DNA of 64,000 nucleotides, from contig NZ_CP108106.1 in the NCBI RefSeq assembly GCF_041435195.1, forward strand, positions 124,001 through 188,000. The letters are read 5' to 3'. The DNA is from Streptomyces sp. NBC_00224 (GTDB taxonomy: Bacteria; Actinomycetota; Actinomycetes; Streptomycetales; Streptomycetaceae). Positions within the stretch are counted from its first letter, which is position 1. Each line of letters starts with the position of its first letter. A model generated the notes under the pieces. It did not search any database. It was given only the letters and a program-made list of their open reading frames with translations, and was not told the origin of the DNA. A program made the translations under genes and the position numbers. Of this stretch, positions 9,090 through 18,400 are shown one piece after another.

Positions 9090-10478
9090 TTGCGCGACGA
9101 ATGGGAATACGCCCACACGGACTACACCGTGCCCGCCCAGCGTCGCATTCCTGCCTCGCTGGCCGACAGCGAGGGCGACTGGCGCCACTACTTGGAACGC
9201 TCGACCCCCAACGGGTGGCTGATACGACACAACGCCATGACCGAAGCGCTCGTCAGCGGACAGCCGATGTACCTGCTGCACACCACCAAGGACATCGACG
9301 CCATCCGCACCAGCCGGGAGCTGCACGTCTCCACCGGATGCCTGGTCGGAGCCCTGTACTGCTCGCCTCTCACCAGCGAGCCCAAAGGACTGCGCCCGCA
9401 CAACCTCGGCGCCTACCTGATGCGCACGAAACCCTCCACCACGCCCATGGTCTTCGAGGTCACCCCGGATGCCCCGATCCGGCCCAAGGGCCTCGACTAC
9501 CTGCATCTCGGCGCCATCCACCTGCGTACCTACCGGCGCTACCAGAGCTTCCTCACCCCGGCCGAGAACGAACAGCTCGACCGCGCCGTGCTGGCCGGGC
9601 TGCGCGCCGCAGCCATGTTCCTCGACGTCGCCCTGCGCAACGCCGCCGGCCATGCCACCCCGGCACCCGAGTTCATCGACCAGCTGTCCGACGCTGCGGC
9701 CCACGTGCCGTTCCTCGGCTACCTCTACTTCGAGGTGCTCTCCGAATACCTGATGCTCCACTCCACCACTCCCGAGACCAAGGCCTGTGCCCATGCGGGA
9801 GAGCTGAACAACTGCCTCTACAAACGACTCAGCTTCGCCGCCGTGGACGGCATGAACCAGTTGTTCGACCTGGCCCGTTTCCATCCGCGCCACCACCGGC
9901 TCGTCCAGCTCATCGACGGCATCGAACCGGCTCTCTGCCCGGGAGCCGCCGAGTACGTCCGGCGGCGGCTGTCCCACCTGTTCGCCCGGACCGCGCTGCA
10001 CCCGTCCCAGGACGCGGCATCGGTCGCCTTCGAGGGCGCTGATCTCCCGACGATCCAGAACGCCGCGCCTGGGCTGATCGGCCAGATGATCTTCCGCGAG
10101 ATCCGGTACATGTCCCGCTACCGGCAGCTGTACCACTGCTTCGAGAAAGCCAAGGCTCTTGAGGCATGGGACTACTGGAACAGCGAGGGAATCCCCACTC
10201 CCTTCAACGGGATCCTCCCCAAAGGAGAGATAGGGATAAATCCCGTCTACCCCCGATCGTCCGTCAGGGCGTGGACGGCACAACAGGACAGTAAGGGCTA
10301 TCTACATCCGGCTGAGGAGGTCACGGCCGTCTTCACGCCGCACCTGGCTTCGTGGTGGGCGCCACCCCGCCAGCGCGCGACGCAGAACGCCACCGATCAT
10401 GCACCAGTTCATCCTGCCCAGGGGGCCCGGTCTCCGATTCCCACCAACCGGCTATCGATGGACGGAGTCTCCGCATGA
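9090..10478 (+). CDS. Unrecognised 462-aa protein
   Basis: I do not recognise a family. The protein starts with TTG preceded by GGAG at 9081-9084. It is soluble, has no signal peptide or clear membrane helix, and is rich in His, Tyr and aromatic residues. Notable stretches are MYLLHTTKDIDAIRTS, KGLDYLHLGAIHLRTYRRY and RLSFAAVDGMNQLFDLARFH. The last 60 residues are low-complexity and probably disordered. Its stop overlaps the start of the GT4 glycosyltransferase (ATGA), so the two are made together. Position in the cluster suggests a tailoring enzyme or a scaffold for the glycan or natural-product pathway. Confidence 0.75.
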   Translation: MRDEWEYAHTDYTVPAQRRIPASLADSEGDWRHYLERSTPNGWLIRHNAMTEALVSGQPMYLLHTTKDIDAIRTSRELHVSTGCLVGALYCSPLTSEPKGLRPHNLGAYLMRTKPSTTPMVFEVTPDAPIRPKGLDYLHLGAIHLRTYRRYQSFLTPAENEQLDRAVLAGLRAAAMFLDVALRNAAGHATPAPEFIDQLSDAAAHVPFLGYLYFEVLSEYLMLHSTTPETKACAHAGELNNCLYKRLSFAAVDGMNQLFDLARFHPRHHRLVQLIDGIEPALCPGAAEYVRRRLSHLFARTALHPSQDAASVAFEGADLPTIQNAAPGLIGQMIFREIRYMSRYRQLYHCFEKAKALEAWDYWNSEGIPTPFNGILPKGEIGINPVYPRSSVRAWTAQQDSKGYLHPAEEVTAVFTPHLASWWAPPRQRATQNATDHAPVHPAQGARSPIPTNRLSMDGVSA

Positions 10479-11752
10479 CCACCCAACTCCTGAGCATCCT
10501 GACCGGCATCAACCGCACCTGCGTACCCTCATCCGGGAGCATGATCCTCGCCAGCGATCTCTACGGCGCAATGCCTGGATTCCACACGACCTTCCTGGGC
10601 AGAGCACCGGTCGCCCCGGCATGGAAGGCTGCATTTGATCGGCTGATCACCCTCTCCACGGCGAAGCGTCCCCACGGCCCGGACTTCGCCCCCTACGTTG
10701 ACGCGTTGACGCGTGAGGTCGGTGCGCTCGTCAACGAGATCCAGCCGCACGCCATACACGCCCAGAACCTCGGGTTCGCTCTCAGCCTGGCCCTCACCCG
10801 AACTGCCGGCAACATCCCGATCATCGCCATCGCCCACGGCCCCGACGTGATGGCGGCCGAGCGCAGTCCATCGGAACGCGAGGGCATGAACGAAGTTGCT
10901 GCCGCAAGCGCGGCGATCGTCGCCCCGACCTCCGCGCTCGCCGATCGCATCGACCGTCTCACCCGACACCGATTCACCGATCGCCTCACCGTCATCCCGT
11001 GGGGCATCCGTTTGAGCGATGCCCGGGTACGCAATCAACCGCCCACTGGCATCGGCCCCCTGTCTCTGGTGCACGCTGGTCGTCTGGACGACAACAAATC
11101 CACGATCACCGCAGTCAAAGCCCTCGCTCTAACCGATCAGCCGCACCACTTGACCGTGATCGGCGAAGGAATCCTCCGGGAGCATCTGGAACAGCGGGCT
11201 ATCGAACTCGGGCTGCGCGACCGGGTTCTTTTCGTTCCGTTCCTGCCCCGCACCGAACTGTGGCGCCGCTTGCCGGGCTTCGACGCCTTCGTCTTCACGA
11301 CCAGAGGTCTGGAGGCTTTCGGGCTCGTCCTCATCGAGGCCCAGGCCCACGGACTTCCGGTCGCCTACTCCGATCTTCCTGGCGTGAGGGATGTCCTCGG
11401 GAACGGTGGCGTTCCCTACACCCCTGGCAACCCGCACTCGCTGGCCGAGGCCCTAGACGAGATGGGCCGGGACTTGCACCGGCGCCAGGACCTGACCAAA
11501 GAGGCTCTCCATAACGCGCGCCGATACGACATCACTGCCACCGGCCGCCAGCTGCGAGAACTAACGCTCCGCGTTGCCTCCTCTGCCGCGGCCCCGAGCG
11601 CCTCCGCCGGGCACGCCACGGCCGGAAGAGTCCACAAGCCCGAGCCTGCACTGAAGGCCGACCGCGAACCCGCCGACGCCGACCTCACCTGCGTCAGAAA
11701 CGGGGGCGGCGCGGCGGATCCCCTTGTCACACGCGTTGCGTGCCGTCCCTGA
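10475..11752 (+). CDS. Glycosyltransferase family 4 (GT-B fold)
   Basis: A 425-aa retaining GT-B glycosyltransferase. The C-terminal donor domain begins at LVHAGRLDDNKS and contains the GT4 E-x7-E signature in EAFGLVLIEA (about residues 285-293), followed by PVAYSDLPGVRDVLG. The N-terminal acceptor domain begins LSILTGINRTCVPSSGS. The start overlaps the previous stop, ATGA. The last 60 residues are Ala/Pro-rich and probably disordered. Together with the GT2 enzyme and the uronate-forming dehydrogenase, it points to assembly of an oligosaccharide containing a uronic acid. Confidence 0.88.
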   Translation: MTTQLLSILTGINRTCVPSSGSMILASDLYGAMPGFHTTFLGRAPVAPAWKAAFDRLITLSTAKRPHGPDFAPYVDALTREVGALVNEIQPHAIHAQNLGFALSLALTRTAGNIPIIAIAHGPDVMAAERSPSEREGMNEVAAASAAIVAPTSALADRIDRLTRHRFTDRLTVIPWGIRLSDARVRNQPPTGIGPLSLVHAGRLDDNKSTITAVKALALTDQPHHLTVIGEGILREHLEQRAIELGLRDRVLFVPFLPRTELWRRLPGFDAFVFTTRGLEAFGLVLIEAQAHGLPVAYSDLPGVRDVLGNGGVPYTPGNPHSLAEALDEMGRDLHRRQDLTKEALHNARRYDITATGRQLRELTLRVASSAAAPSASAGHATAGRVHKPEPALKADREPADADLTCVRNGGGAADPLVTRVACRP

Positions 11753-12045
11753 TCCTGCCCAAACGGACGCTGGCCGCGACCTGCTCGAAAAGCCGGTGCC
11801 CGACCCTGCCCACGCCGCCCGGCGCAGGCAGGAGGCGCTGGCGTGCCGCCGCCCCACTCCAGGGCAAGGGTGGGCCCGCCCCATGCTGGGGCTCCGCCCA
11901 CCGGCGGTCCGGGGCAGGGGTGTTCGATGTCGGAGCACCGTGGGTGGGTTGGGTCTGTCATCGCTCGCACGCTGCTTTGTTGTCCAGGAGTGAGGGGCGA
12001 GGGCGGCGTGCGGCTTTTTCGGTTCGGTGGAGTGGGGGATTTTCC

Positions 12046-12488
12046 ATGCGTAGGCGTCTTGTGCGTACAGCGGCTCCTGCAGGTGTCTCGGCCGGCCTCG
12101 CGGTGCCGTTCATGGTGTCGCCGTCGGCGGCCGCCCCAGTGCCGCCACGGTTTGAGGCGCGAGCGCCCGAGGTACTGCCACCCGGCGCACTGTGGGCGGC
12201 GGATGTGCTCACCACGGCCGGACGACGGCCAACATCAGAGTCATCACCACATACAAGGGAGAAGAGCAGGTCACCCGTGTACGCACCGCATCCAGCCCTG
12301 CCGCATGCGGTTTGGACCCGGCCAAGGGCGAGGAGTACCTGCTGTATCCGCGGGAGATCAACCTCGGCATCGCGGACGTGAACGTATGTGACGGGAGCCA
12401 GCCGTTCAACAACGAGCCCCCGGTGATTCCTGCGGAGGGGCCTGCTACTGCCGGTGTGGGAGCCAGGGGCAGTGTCTCGCTCCTATGA
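12046..12488 (+). pseudogene. Frameshifted secreted TIMP-like protein
   Basis: Remnant of a Streptomyces secreted protein. The start frame encodes a twin-Arg/hydrophobic signal peptide (MRRRLVRTAAPAG...SPSAAAP) and runs to about 12215. The rest of the protein is in the next frame: TANIRVITTYKGEEQVTRVR, then AACGLDPAKGEEYLLY and NVCDG. That pattern (a short secreted protein with VYKG, a CG pair and EYLxY) fits the small extracellular proteins with a tissue-inhibitor-of-metalloprotease-like fold. One indel between about 12205 and 12225 breaks it; the expected N-terminal cysteines are also missing. Confidence 0.5.
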
Positions 12489-12837
12489 CGTGTTCCGGGT
12501 CCCCAGTGGTGCCGATGCGACCGGGACCCCGGATCTCGTCGGGGCGCCACGTGTAGCGCACGGACACTGAGGGCGAAACGGCGTACAGCTCACTCAACAG
12601 ATCTTCTATACCGACGAGTTGACTCCCTCACCCTCGTGCTGCACCGGAGACCCTGCCTTCATGCACCCACCCGGCAAGATCACACGCCCGTGTTCCCTGT
12701 TCGACCAGCACCGCCCTCATGACTGATAGGAATACGGCTTCTCAGCCGCCGTGTGTGCGTGCCCCACCACCTGGAGCACGGCCGACCGGATGCCGGGTGA
12801 CACCTGGTGCGCCGCGTCTGACATGGTGGCGTGTGTG

Positions 12838-13482
12838 ATGATCTCATCGACGGCAGCCGGCGGAATGGCCCTGGTCGAACTAGGAATGGCACTGACGCCG
12901 GGCCCGAACATGGTGTACCTGGTGTCTCGGAGCGTCAGCCAGGGACGCATGGCTGGGCTTGTCTCGCTGGCCGGGACTGCGGCGGGCTTCCTCGTGTACA
13001 TGACTTTGGCCAACGTGGGGTTGGCGGTGATCTTCGTTGCCGTCCCGTGGCTGTACATCGGTTTTAAGGCTGTCGGCGCGGCCTACCTCGCATTCCTGGC
13101 CTGGCAGGCACTCAGGCAGGGAGGCCGCGGGTTGTTCGAGCCAAGCAGCCTCCAGCGCGACTCGCACTGGAGGCTGCTGCGGATGGGGCTGATCACCAAC
13201 CTGCTCAACCCGAAGGTCGCCATCTTGTACCTCGCCCTCATCCCGCAGTTCATCGATCCCGCACGCGGCCACACCACGGCCCAAGGGTTCACTCTCGGCG
13301 CTGTGCAGATCGCGGTGGGCCTCACCGTGAACGCGCTGATCGTGCTCGCAGCTGGATCAATCGCCAGCCTGCTCAAGAGCCGCCCGGCATGGGCCAAGTG
13401 GCAACGCTGGACCACTGGGAGCCTTCTCGGTGCTGTCGCGATCACTCTCGCCCGGGAGGTACCCGCCCGCGCGCGGGCTTGA
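12838..13482 (+). CDS. LysE/RhtB family amino acid exporter
   Basis: A 214-aa integral membrane exporter of the LysE family, which exports amino acids or related small molecules. The family signature GMALVELGMALTPGPNMVYL is at the N terminus, and LLNPKVAILYLALIPQFI marks the central conserved segment. Five to six membrane helices are visible. The ATG at 12838 is chosen because the protein then begins as family members normally do; an upstream in-frame start would add a Cys/Trp-rich tail with no support. A different LysE C-terminal fragment occurs at 43.1 kb. Confidence 0.9.
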   Translation: MISSTAAGGMALVELGMALTPGPNMVYLVSRSVSQGRMAGLVSLAGTAAGFLVYMTLANVGLAVIFVAVPWLYIGFKAVGAAYLAFLAWQALRQGGRGLFEPSSLQRDSHWRLLRMGLITNLLNPKVAILYLALIPQFIDPARGHTTAQGFTLGAVQIAVGLTVNALIVLAAGSIASLLKSRPAWAKWQRWTTGSLLGAVAITLAREVPARARA

Positions 13483-13489
13483 CCTCCGT

Positions 13490-13870
13490 CCAGAAACCTT
13501 CTTCGCACCACTACCTCTATGGGCTTCTCGGTCTCCGCGATCCTCTTGTTGAAGGCCATCACCTTCCCTGCTCAGGGAGTGCACCACGTGGGCGGTCATG
13601 TCCTTGCCAGGGATGGTGGCGTGCTGCTCTTCTGCGGCCCGGACGGCTTTGGCTGCGAGTTCGGCGGCGCTGCAGACCTTGCGGTTGTGCAGCCAGGCGG
13701 CCAGACGCCGTCGGCCGGTGCGACGGATGGCGGCCGGGGTCTGGTAGCCGGTCAGAAGTACCAGGGAGCCGAGGTTGCCCAGGTCGAGTTCACGCTCCAG
13801 CCCGGGGAAGATCTCGGTGAGGTGGCCGCGGAGCCGGTTGATGGCCCTCCTGCGCTTCATCAACGAGCGC
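13490..13870 (-). mobile_element. IS110-family transposase fragment
   Basis: Internal piece of an IS110/IS1111-type DEDD transposase. Clear matches are RRRAINRLRGHLTEIFPGLE, LGSLVLLTGYQTPAAIRRTG and IPGKDMTAHVVHSL. Near 13570 the homologous reading moves to another frame (VMAFNKRIAETEKPIE), so it is both truncated and frameshifted. Neither the catalytic N-terminal domain nor the C-terminal domain is present. It abuts an unrelated ATPase fragment on the opposite strand at about 13855, which marks an old insertion or recombination point. Confidence 0.8.
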
Positions 13871-13975
13871 CTTTCCCCCAATGCCCAGGTCATCTACACG
13901 ACCCACTCACCGTTTACACGACCCACTCACCGTTCATGGTCGAAACAGCCGGCCCGAGCGCGCGGGCAGCGGCCC
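13858..13975 (+). pseudogene. OLD-like AAA ATPase fragment
   Basis: A short stretch reads FINERLSPNAQVIYTTHSP, then FMVE after a duplication. This is the end of the ATPase domain in OLD-family or RecF-like nucleases, where the THSP motif holds the conserved switch histidine. Only about 25 residues remain, and a 20-bp tandem duplication breaks the frame at this motif. It is a remnant of a lost defence or repair gene next to the IS110 fragment. Confidence 0.5.
13895..13934 (+). repeat. Perfect 20-bp tandem duplication
   Basis: TACACGACCCACTCACCGTT occurs twice in direct succession (13895-13914 and 13915-13934). Twenty is not a multiple of three, so the duplication shifts the frame of the OLD-like ATPase remnant immediately after its THSP motif. 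Confidence 0.95.
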
Positions 13976-14017
13976 CGACGCCCGATGGCGCCCCGTGCAC
14001 GCCGCCGCATACGCAAA

Positions 14018-14049
14018 GACGCTCGGCCGGGTAGTCCCGGTCGAGCGTC
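14018..14049 (-). terminator. Intrinsic terminator of the transglycosylase gene
   Basis: GACGCTCG, one mismatch, CCGGG, a 4-nt loop, CCCGG, one mismatch, CGAGCGTC. Read on the minus strand, the hairpin is followed by TTT. It lies 27 bp past the transglycosylase stop. Confidence 0.8.
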
Positions 14050-14076
14050 GTTGGTGTGTCTGCTACCGCTGGTGGC

Positions 14077-14481
14077 TTAGTACCAGTGGTGGGTCTGCCA
14101 GAAGTTCCAGGCGCCGACGGGGCTGCCGTAGCGGTCGTTCATGTAGTCCAGGCCCCACTTGATCTGGGTGGCCGGGTTGGTCTTCCAGTCCGCACCGGCC
14201 GAGGCCATCTTCGAGGCCGGCAGAGCCTGGACCAGGCCATAGGCGCCCGAGGAGGAGTTCGTGGCGGTGTGGTCCCAGCCACTCTCATGGGAAACGATGT
14301 TGTTGAAGGCCGCGAACTGCGCCGGGTCCTTGATCATCTGCTGGGCGATCGCCTTGGCGCTCGACGGGGCCGCCTGGGCGGGAACCGTGGCGAGCATGGA
14401 ACCGGCGGCACCGAGGGCGACGACGGCACCCGCGAGGGTCTTCTTCGAAGCGGCGATGCGGCGGATGACGGACTTCGACAC
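14077..14481 (-). CDS. Secreted transglycosylase-like protein
   Basis: A 134-aa exported protein with a lysozyme-like (SLT) fold that is common in Streptomyces and predicted to cleave peptidoglycan. The signal peptide runs from VSKSVIRRIAASKKTLAG to about TVPAQAA, residues 1-37. The mature part contains FNNIVSHESGWDHTATN, where the Glu of HESGW is the presumed catalytic acid, then GAYGLVQALPASKMASAG and IKWGLDYMNDRYGSPVGAW. The GTG start is favoured by GGAAGG seven bases upstream. It is a single-gene unit ending in a strong hairpin terminator. Confidence 0.88.
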   Translation of the reverse strand: MSKSVIRRIAASKKTLAGAVVALGAAGSMLATVPAQAAPSSAKAIAQQMIKDPAQFAAFNNIVSHESGWDHTATNSSSGAYGLVQALPASKMASAGADWKTNPATQIKWGLDYMNDRYGSPVGAWNFWQTHHWY

Positions 14482-15377
14482 AGGCAGGCCTTCCAACGGG
14501 GACAAGGACGGTCGCGGCACGCCACAGGCATGCGTGAGCCACTCACACGAGGGAGAGGGATTCGTCTGCGGCGGGAAGAAACACCCGGGCCGCTCGGCGA
14601 CTCATCCAGTTCTACCGGCGCCCCAACGGCCTGGCAACAACCCCACCTACTAGACAGCCTCGCAGCCCACGACCAAGGCCCCCGCCCCGGCCGGAAGGTG
14701 ATTCATGCAGGTGGGAGCCCGCCTAGAGCGCCGGTACGGCGACCTGCGGAGCTACGATCCTCGCTCGTACGGTGACGTAGGTCCTATGGGGCGGCTCACC
14801 TTCGAGACGCCTCAGCATCACCAAGAGTGACCGATCCTACCCTTCCGAAGCACCAGCGGTACGTAGCAATCACCTCGGAATCAGAGGAAATCGACCGGCT
14901 GCATGCCGCACTCGCCAGCCCGGCACCCATCGCCCCATCCCGATCGGGACTCCCTCTCCCCCGCCCCATGCACAGCACTCACGGCACAGCAGGTGTCCGC
15001 CCTCCAGGAGGCCGCGGCTACCGGTCGACAGCACGGGGCCCGCCCTTGCCCGGGCGAAGACCCGGCACGCGGGCAGGGCCGTACGAGCTCGCGCTGACGT
15101 GCCCGGGGCGGAGGCCTCGCCGCCGACGCAGGGAACTTCACGCCCGTCACGTCGCTCTGATGGTCAAGGGTGCCCGTGCCCGTCGTCACCGTGGCGGACC
15201 ATGGTGAATCGCTGTCCTCGGTCCAGGTCTGGCTGGAGGCGGGGCGCGGCTGGCTCGACGCCCTGCACGAACGGCTCGGTCAGGTGCGCCTGACTTGGCC
15301 GAACGGGGTGGTGACCGCGCCGCGCCCGCGTAGCTGCCGGGCCGCGCAGGACGGATGGCTCGGGCGAGTACGTCCCG
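14482..15377. other. About 0.9 kb without a convincing gene
   Basis: Upstream of the transglycosylase and downstream of the giant chitinase gene. Short open frames exist (for example the forward frame from 14827) but none shows a recognised domain or a consistent ribosome binding site. One forward stretch near 15190-15310 (SSVQVWLEAGRGWLDALHER) has protein-like character and could be a gene remnant. The first 100 bp should hold the transglycosylase promoter. Confidence 0.45.
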
Positions 15378-15413
15378 GGGCCCCGGCAGAGGCGCGTTGT
15401 TCTGCCGGGGCCC
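15378..15413 (-). terminator. Terminator of the giant chitinase gene
   Basis: A perfect 13-bp stem, GGGCCCCGGCAGA and TCTGCCGGGGCCC, flanks a 10-nt loop. It starts 27 bp past the stop codon of the minus-strand gene. There is no long T run, as is usual for Streptomyces terminators. Confidence 0.8.
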
Positions 15414-15440
15414 GTGTGATCGAGGTAGCTTTCCCGAGGG

Positions 15441-18400
15441 TTACGGGGCGGGGCTGAGTCGCTTCCACGGCTTGCCGCCGTTTGCCTCGGCTGTGCCGGG
15501 TTCGGCGGTGGTGTACCACTGGGCGTACCAGTAGTAGCCCTGGTGCTTCACGAAGGCCGCTGTCGAGGCCTTCGTGTCGCCCGCGAGGATGTGTGTGCCC
15601 TGGTCGGTGGTGCCGCCCGCGACCTCCAGGTCGTTGCCGCCGGACAGGGAGCGCAGCTTGAAGACGCCGTTGTGTTTGGGCGCGCCGGGTGCTCCTTCGC
15701 TGCCGTTGTCGGCGATGGGGACCAGTTTCCACTTCTGCTCGGCTCGCCCGTCGCAGCCGAGTGAGGCGATGTCCTTGCGCGCAGCGGTCGCGGTCATGCA
15801 GCGTTCACCGCTGCTGACGGTGTAGGTGCCCTCGCCGGCGAGCTGGATCTTCCAGTACTGGTTGGGGTTCTGTTCCATGGCTTCCACGAGGTGCACGCGG
15901 GACTGATCGGGGTTGTTGTCGATCATCATGGGGTTTCCGGGCGGGCTGTCGCCGTACTCGAACATCCAGCCCTTGTCTCCCTTGTCGTACATCCGCCATA
16001 GTCGTCCGCCGTCGGGCCGGTAGACCTGCCCTTGTTTCCAGGTGGCGGCCTGGCATTCGGATCCCGTACTGGGGGCGGGCGGGGTGGCCGCCGAGACGTC
16101 GCGGCGCCGGTCGCCGGTGGAGGCGTATTCCTTGCCGCCGATGGTGAAGGTGACGTTGGACGGCCCGGTGATGGGCAGGTAGTACTTGAGGTCGATGTCG
16201 CGGGATTTGCCCGGTGCCAGGTCCTCGCAGTAGCCGAGGGTGAGGGTCAGGCGGTGGAAGTCGCCCTTCAGGCCGCCCACGTTGGGGCCGGTGTGGCCGG
16301 GGGTGAGGCCCTTGATCTCCTTGTAGTCGTTGTCCTTGACGACCGGCGGTGTGGAGGTGGGCAGGTCGAGGGAGATCTGGGTGCCCTGGGCGAGGGTGAC
16401 GCCGGTGTTGTTGGTGATCCGCAGCTTGGGCTGGATCGGGTAGAAGTCGTCCTTTCCGGTGGGGAAGTCGACCAGTTGCGCCGTCACGTCGATCACCTCT
16501 CTGGGCTGCTGCTGGCCCCCCGCCTTTGTGTTCCCGTACGCGCCGGCGCCCTTGAGGGCGTTGTCCAGCCGGGTGGTGAGGTCATAGCCCATCCCCCACT
16601 CCCCGCCCGGGCGCTGGGTGTAGTCGCCGGCGAGTTCCCAGATCATCGCTCCGCCGATGCCCTTGTCAGTGATGTATCTGCTCTTGGCGTCGATGGACTT
16701 CTCGTTCTCGGTGGACAGGAACACTCGCTTGGACGCGTTCCACAGCCAGGGTGCCTGGAGCGCGTCCGAGTACTTCTCGGCATACGTGCCGCTCAGCTGG
16801 CCCTCGGCCCTGTCGGTGTCGACGCCGTAGGACGTGAGGTAGCCGGGCGTGATGCCCGCCTGGAGGTTCTTCGTGTGCCACAGCGGGTTCGACCCGGCCC
16901 CGACCTCGCGCCCGTTCTCCGTGTCGTGCCACACGTTGTCGATGCCGACGGCGCCGAGCCCGCACGCCTGGGCGTTCGCCGGGCCCCTGCCTCCGGTGCC
17001 CAGGGGGCACTGGGACTGTTCCGGCATTGTCGCGGTCCCCCACAGTCCGTCCGAGCCGCCTTGGACGTCCCGCCAGCCCCGTGAGTAGTAGGGGATGCCG
17101 AGGTTGATGCGGCCGGGCGGCAGCGCACCGCGGTAGTAGTGGTAGGCCCAGTCGGTGTTGAAGTAGCCGTGTTTTTGGAAGTCCTTCGTGTCGGCTGCCT
17201 GGTCGTTGTAGATGCCGGCGTCCGCGAGTTCGTGGTCCTTCCCGTCGTCGTACAGCGGGGCCTGCGGACCGACGTACTTGTTCCAGGAGCCGTGCAGGTC
17301 GTACGTCATCACGTTGACATAGTCCTGGTACTGCAGCGCCTGGCCGGCGTCCAGGCCGCGGACCAGGTAGCCGGAGGAGGAGCCCGCGGAGGTCAGCAGG
17401 TAGTAGCGGCCCTTGTCCGCCCCGGCCCAGTCCAGTTTCTCGCGCAGGGTCTTCATCAGCGCGTTGTATCCCTGCTGCAGCCCCTTGCGGCGGGGGTTGG
17501 AGACGTCCCAGTCCTTCGGGTTGCCTGTGTTGGGCAGGGCGGTCGGGTACTCGTAGTCGATGTCGACGCCGTTGAAGCCGTATCGGTCCAGGAACTCCGT
17601 CACCGAGTCGGCGAACGTGTCGATGCCGGCCTGGTTCACCGAGCCGTCGGCGTTCGTGGTCATCGCGTAGAAGTTGCGGGTGTCCGCCCAGCCGCCCACC
17701 GAGATCAGCGTCTTCACCGCGGGATGCTTCTTCTTGTAGCTGTTCAGCAGGTTGAAGTGCCCCTTGTACGGCAGCGAGCTGTCCATGGCGTTCTTCTCGC
17801 CCGGCCAGGTCATCCCGGTCGCTGGGTTTTGCGGGTCGCTCTCGTCTCCGATGCTGATCCGGTTCCCGTCGACCTTGGCGAACGCGTAGTTGATGTGCGT
17901 CACCTTCGACCATGGGATGTTCGACACCAGGTACTTCGGGTCGCCGTTCACGCCCGCACGCCACCCGGTGAAATAGCCCACCAGGCGCCGTGTGCGGTTG
18001 TTGCCGACCCACTCGCGCCCCGAGCTGTCATACGCGTCGCAGTAACGCGCCGCCACACCCTGGGTCTGCGCCATGCCCTCCGGGCGGCAGTCCCCCGTGA
18101 AGGCGGGTTTGGTACCGCGGTCGTCCAGGGAGCCGTCGTACGGATCGCCCGCGTCGCCGCCGTCGGGCTGGCCGATCGGCGGGGCCGACATCTGCCATTT
18201 CTGCGCGTCGCTGCCGTTGCAGTTATAGAGCTGCAGCGCCCGGGCGGTGTCCGATCCGGGGACGTCCAGGCACTTGCCGGAGCTCGGGTTGCGCAGTTCC
18301 TGCCTAGCGCTGTACACCCACCGCTGGGCAGCACTGCCGTTGCACGCATAAAGCTGGACCGGGGTGCCGTTGTCGGCGCGCCCGCCGTCGACGTCCAGGC

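Noticed and set aside
15170-15457. Forward 95-codon frame overlapping the chitinase terminator
   Set aside because: It runs through the terminator hairpin and into the 3' end of the chitinase gene; no domain recognised.
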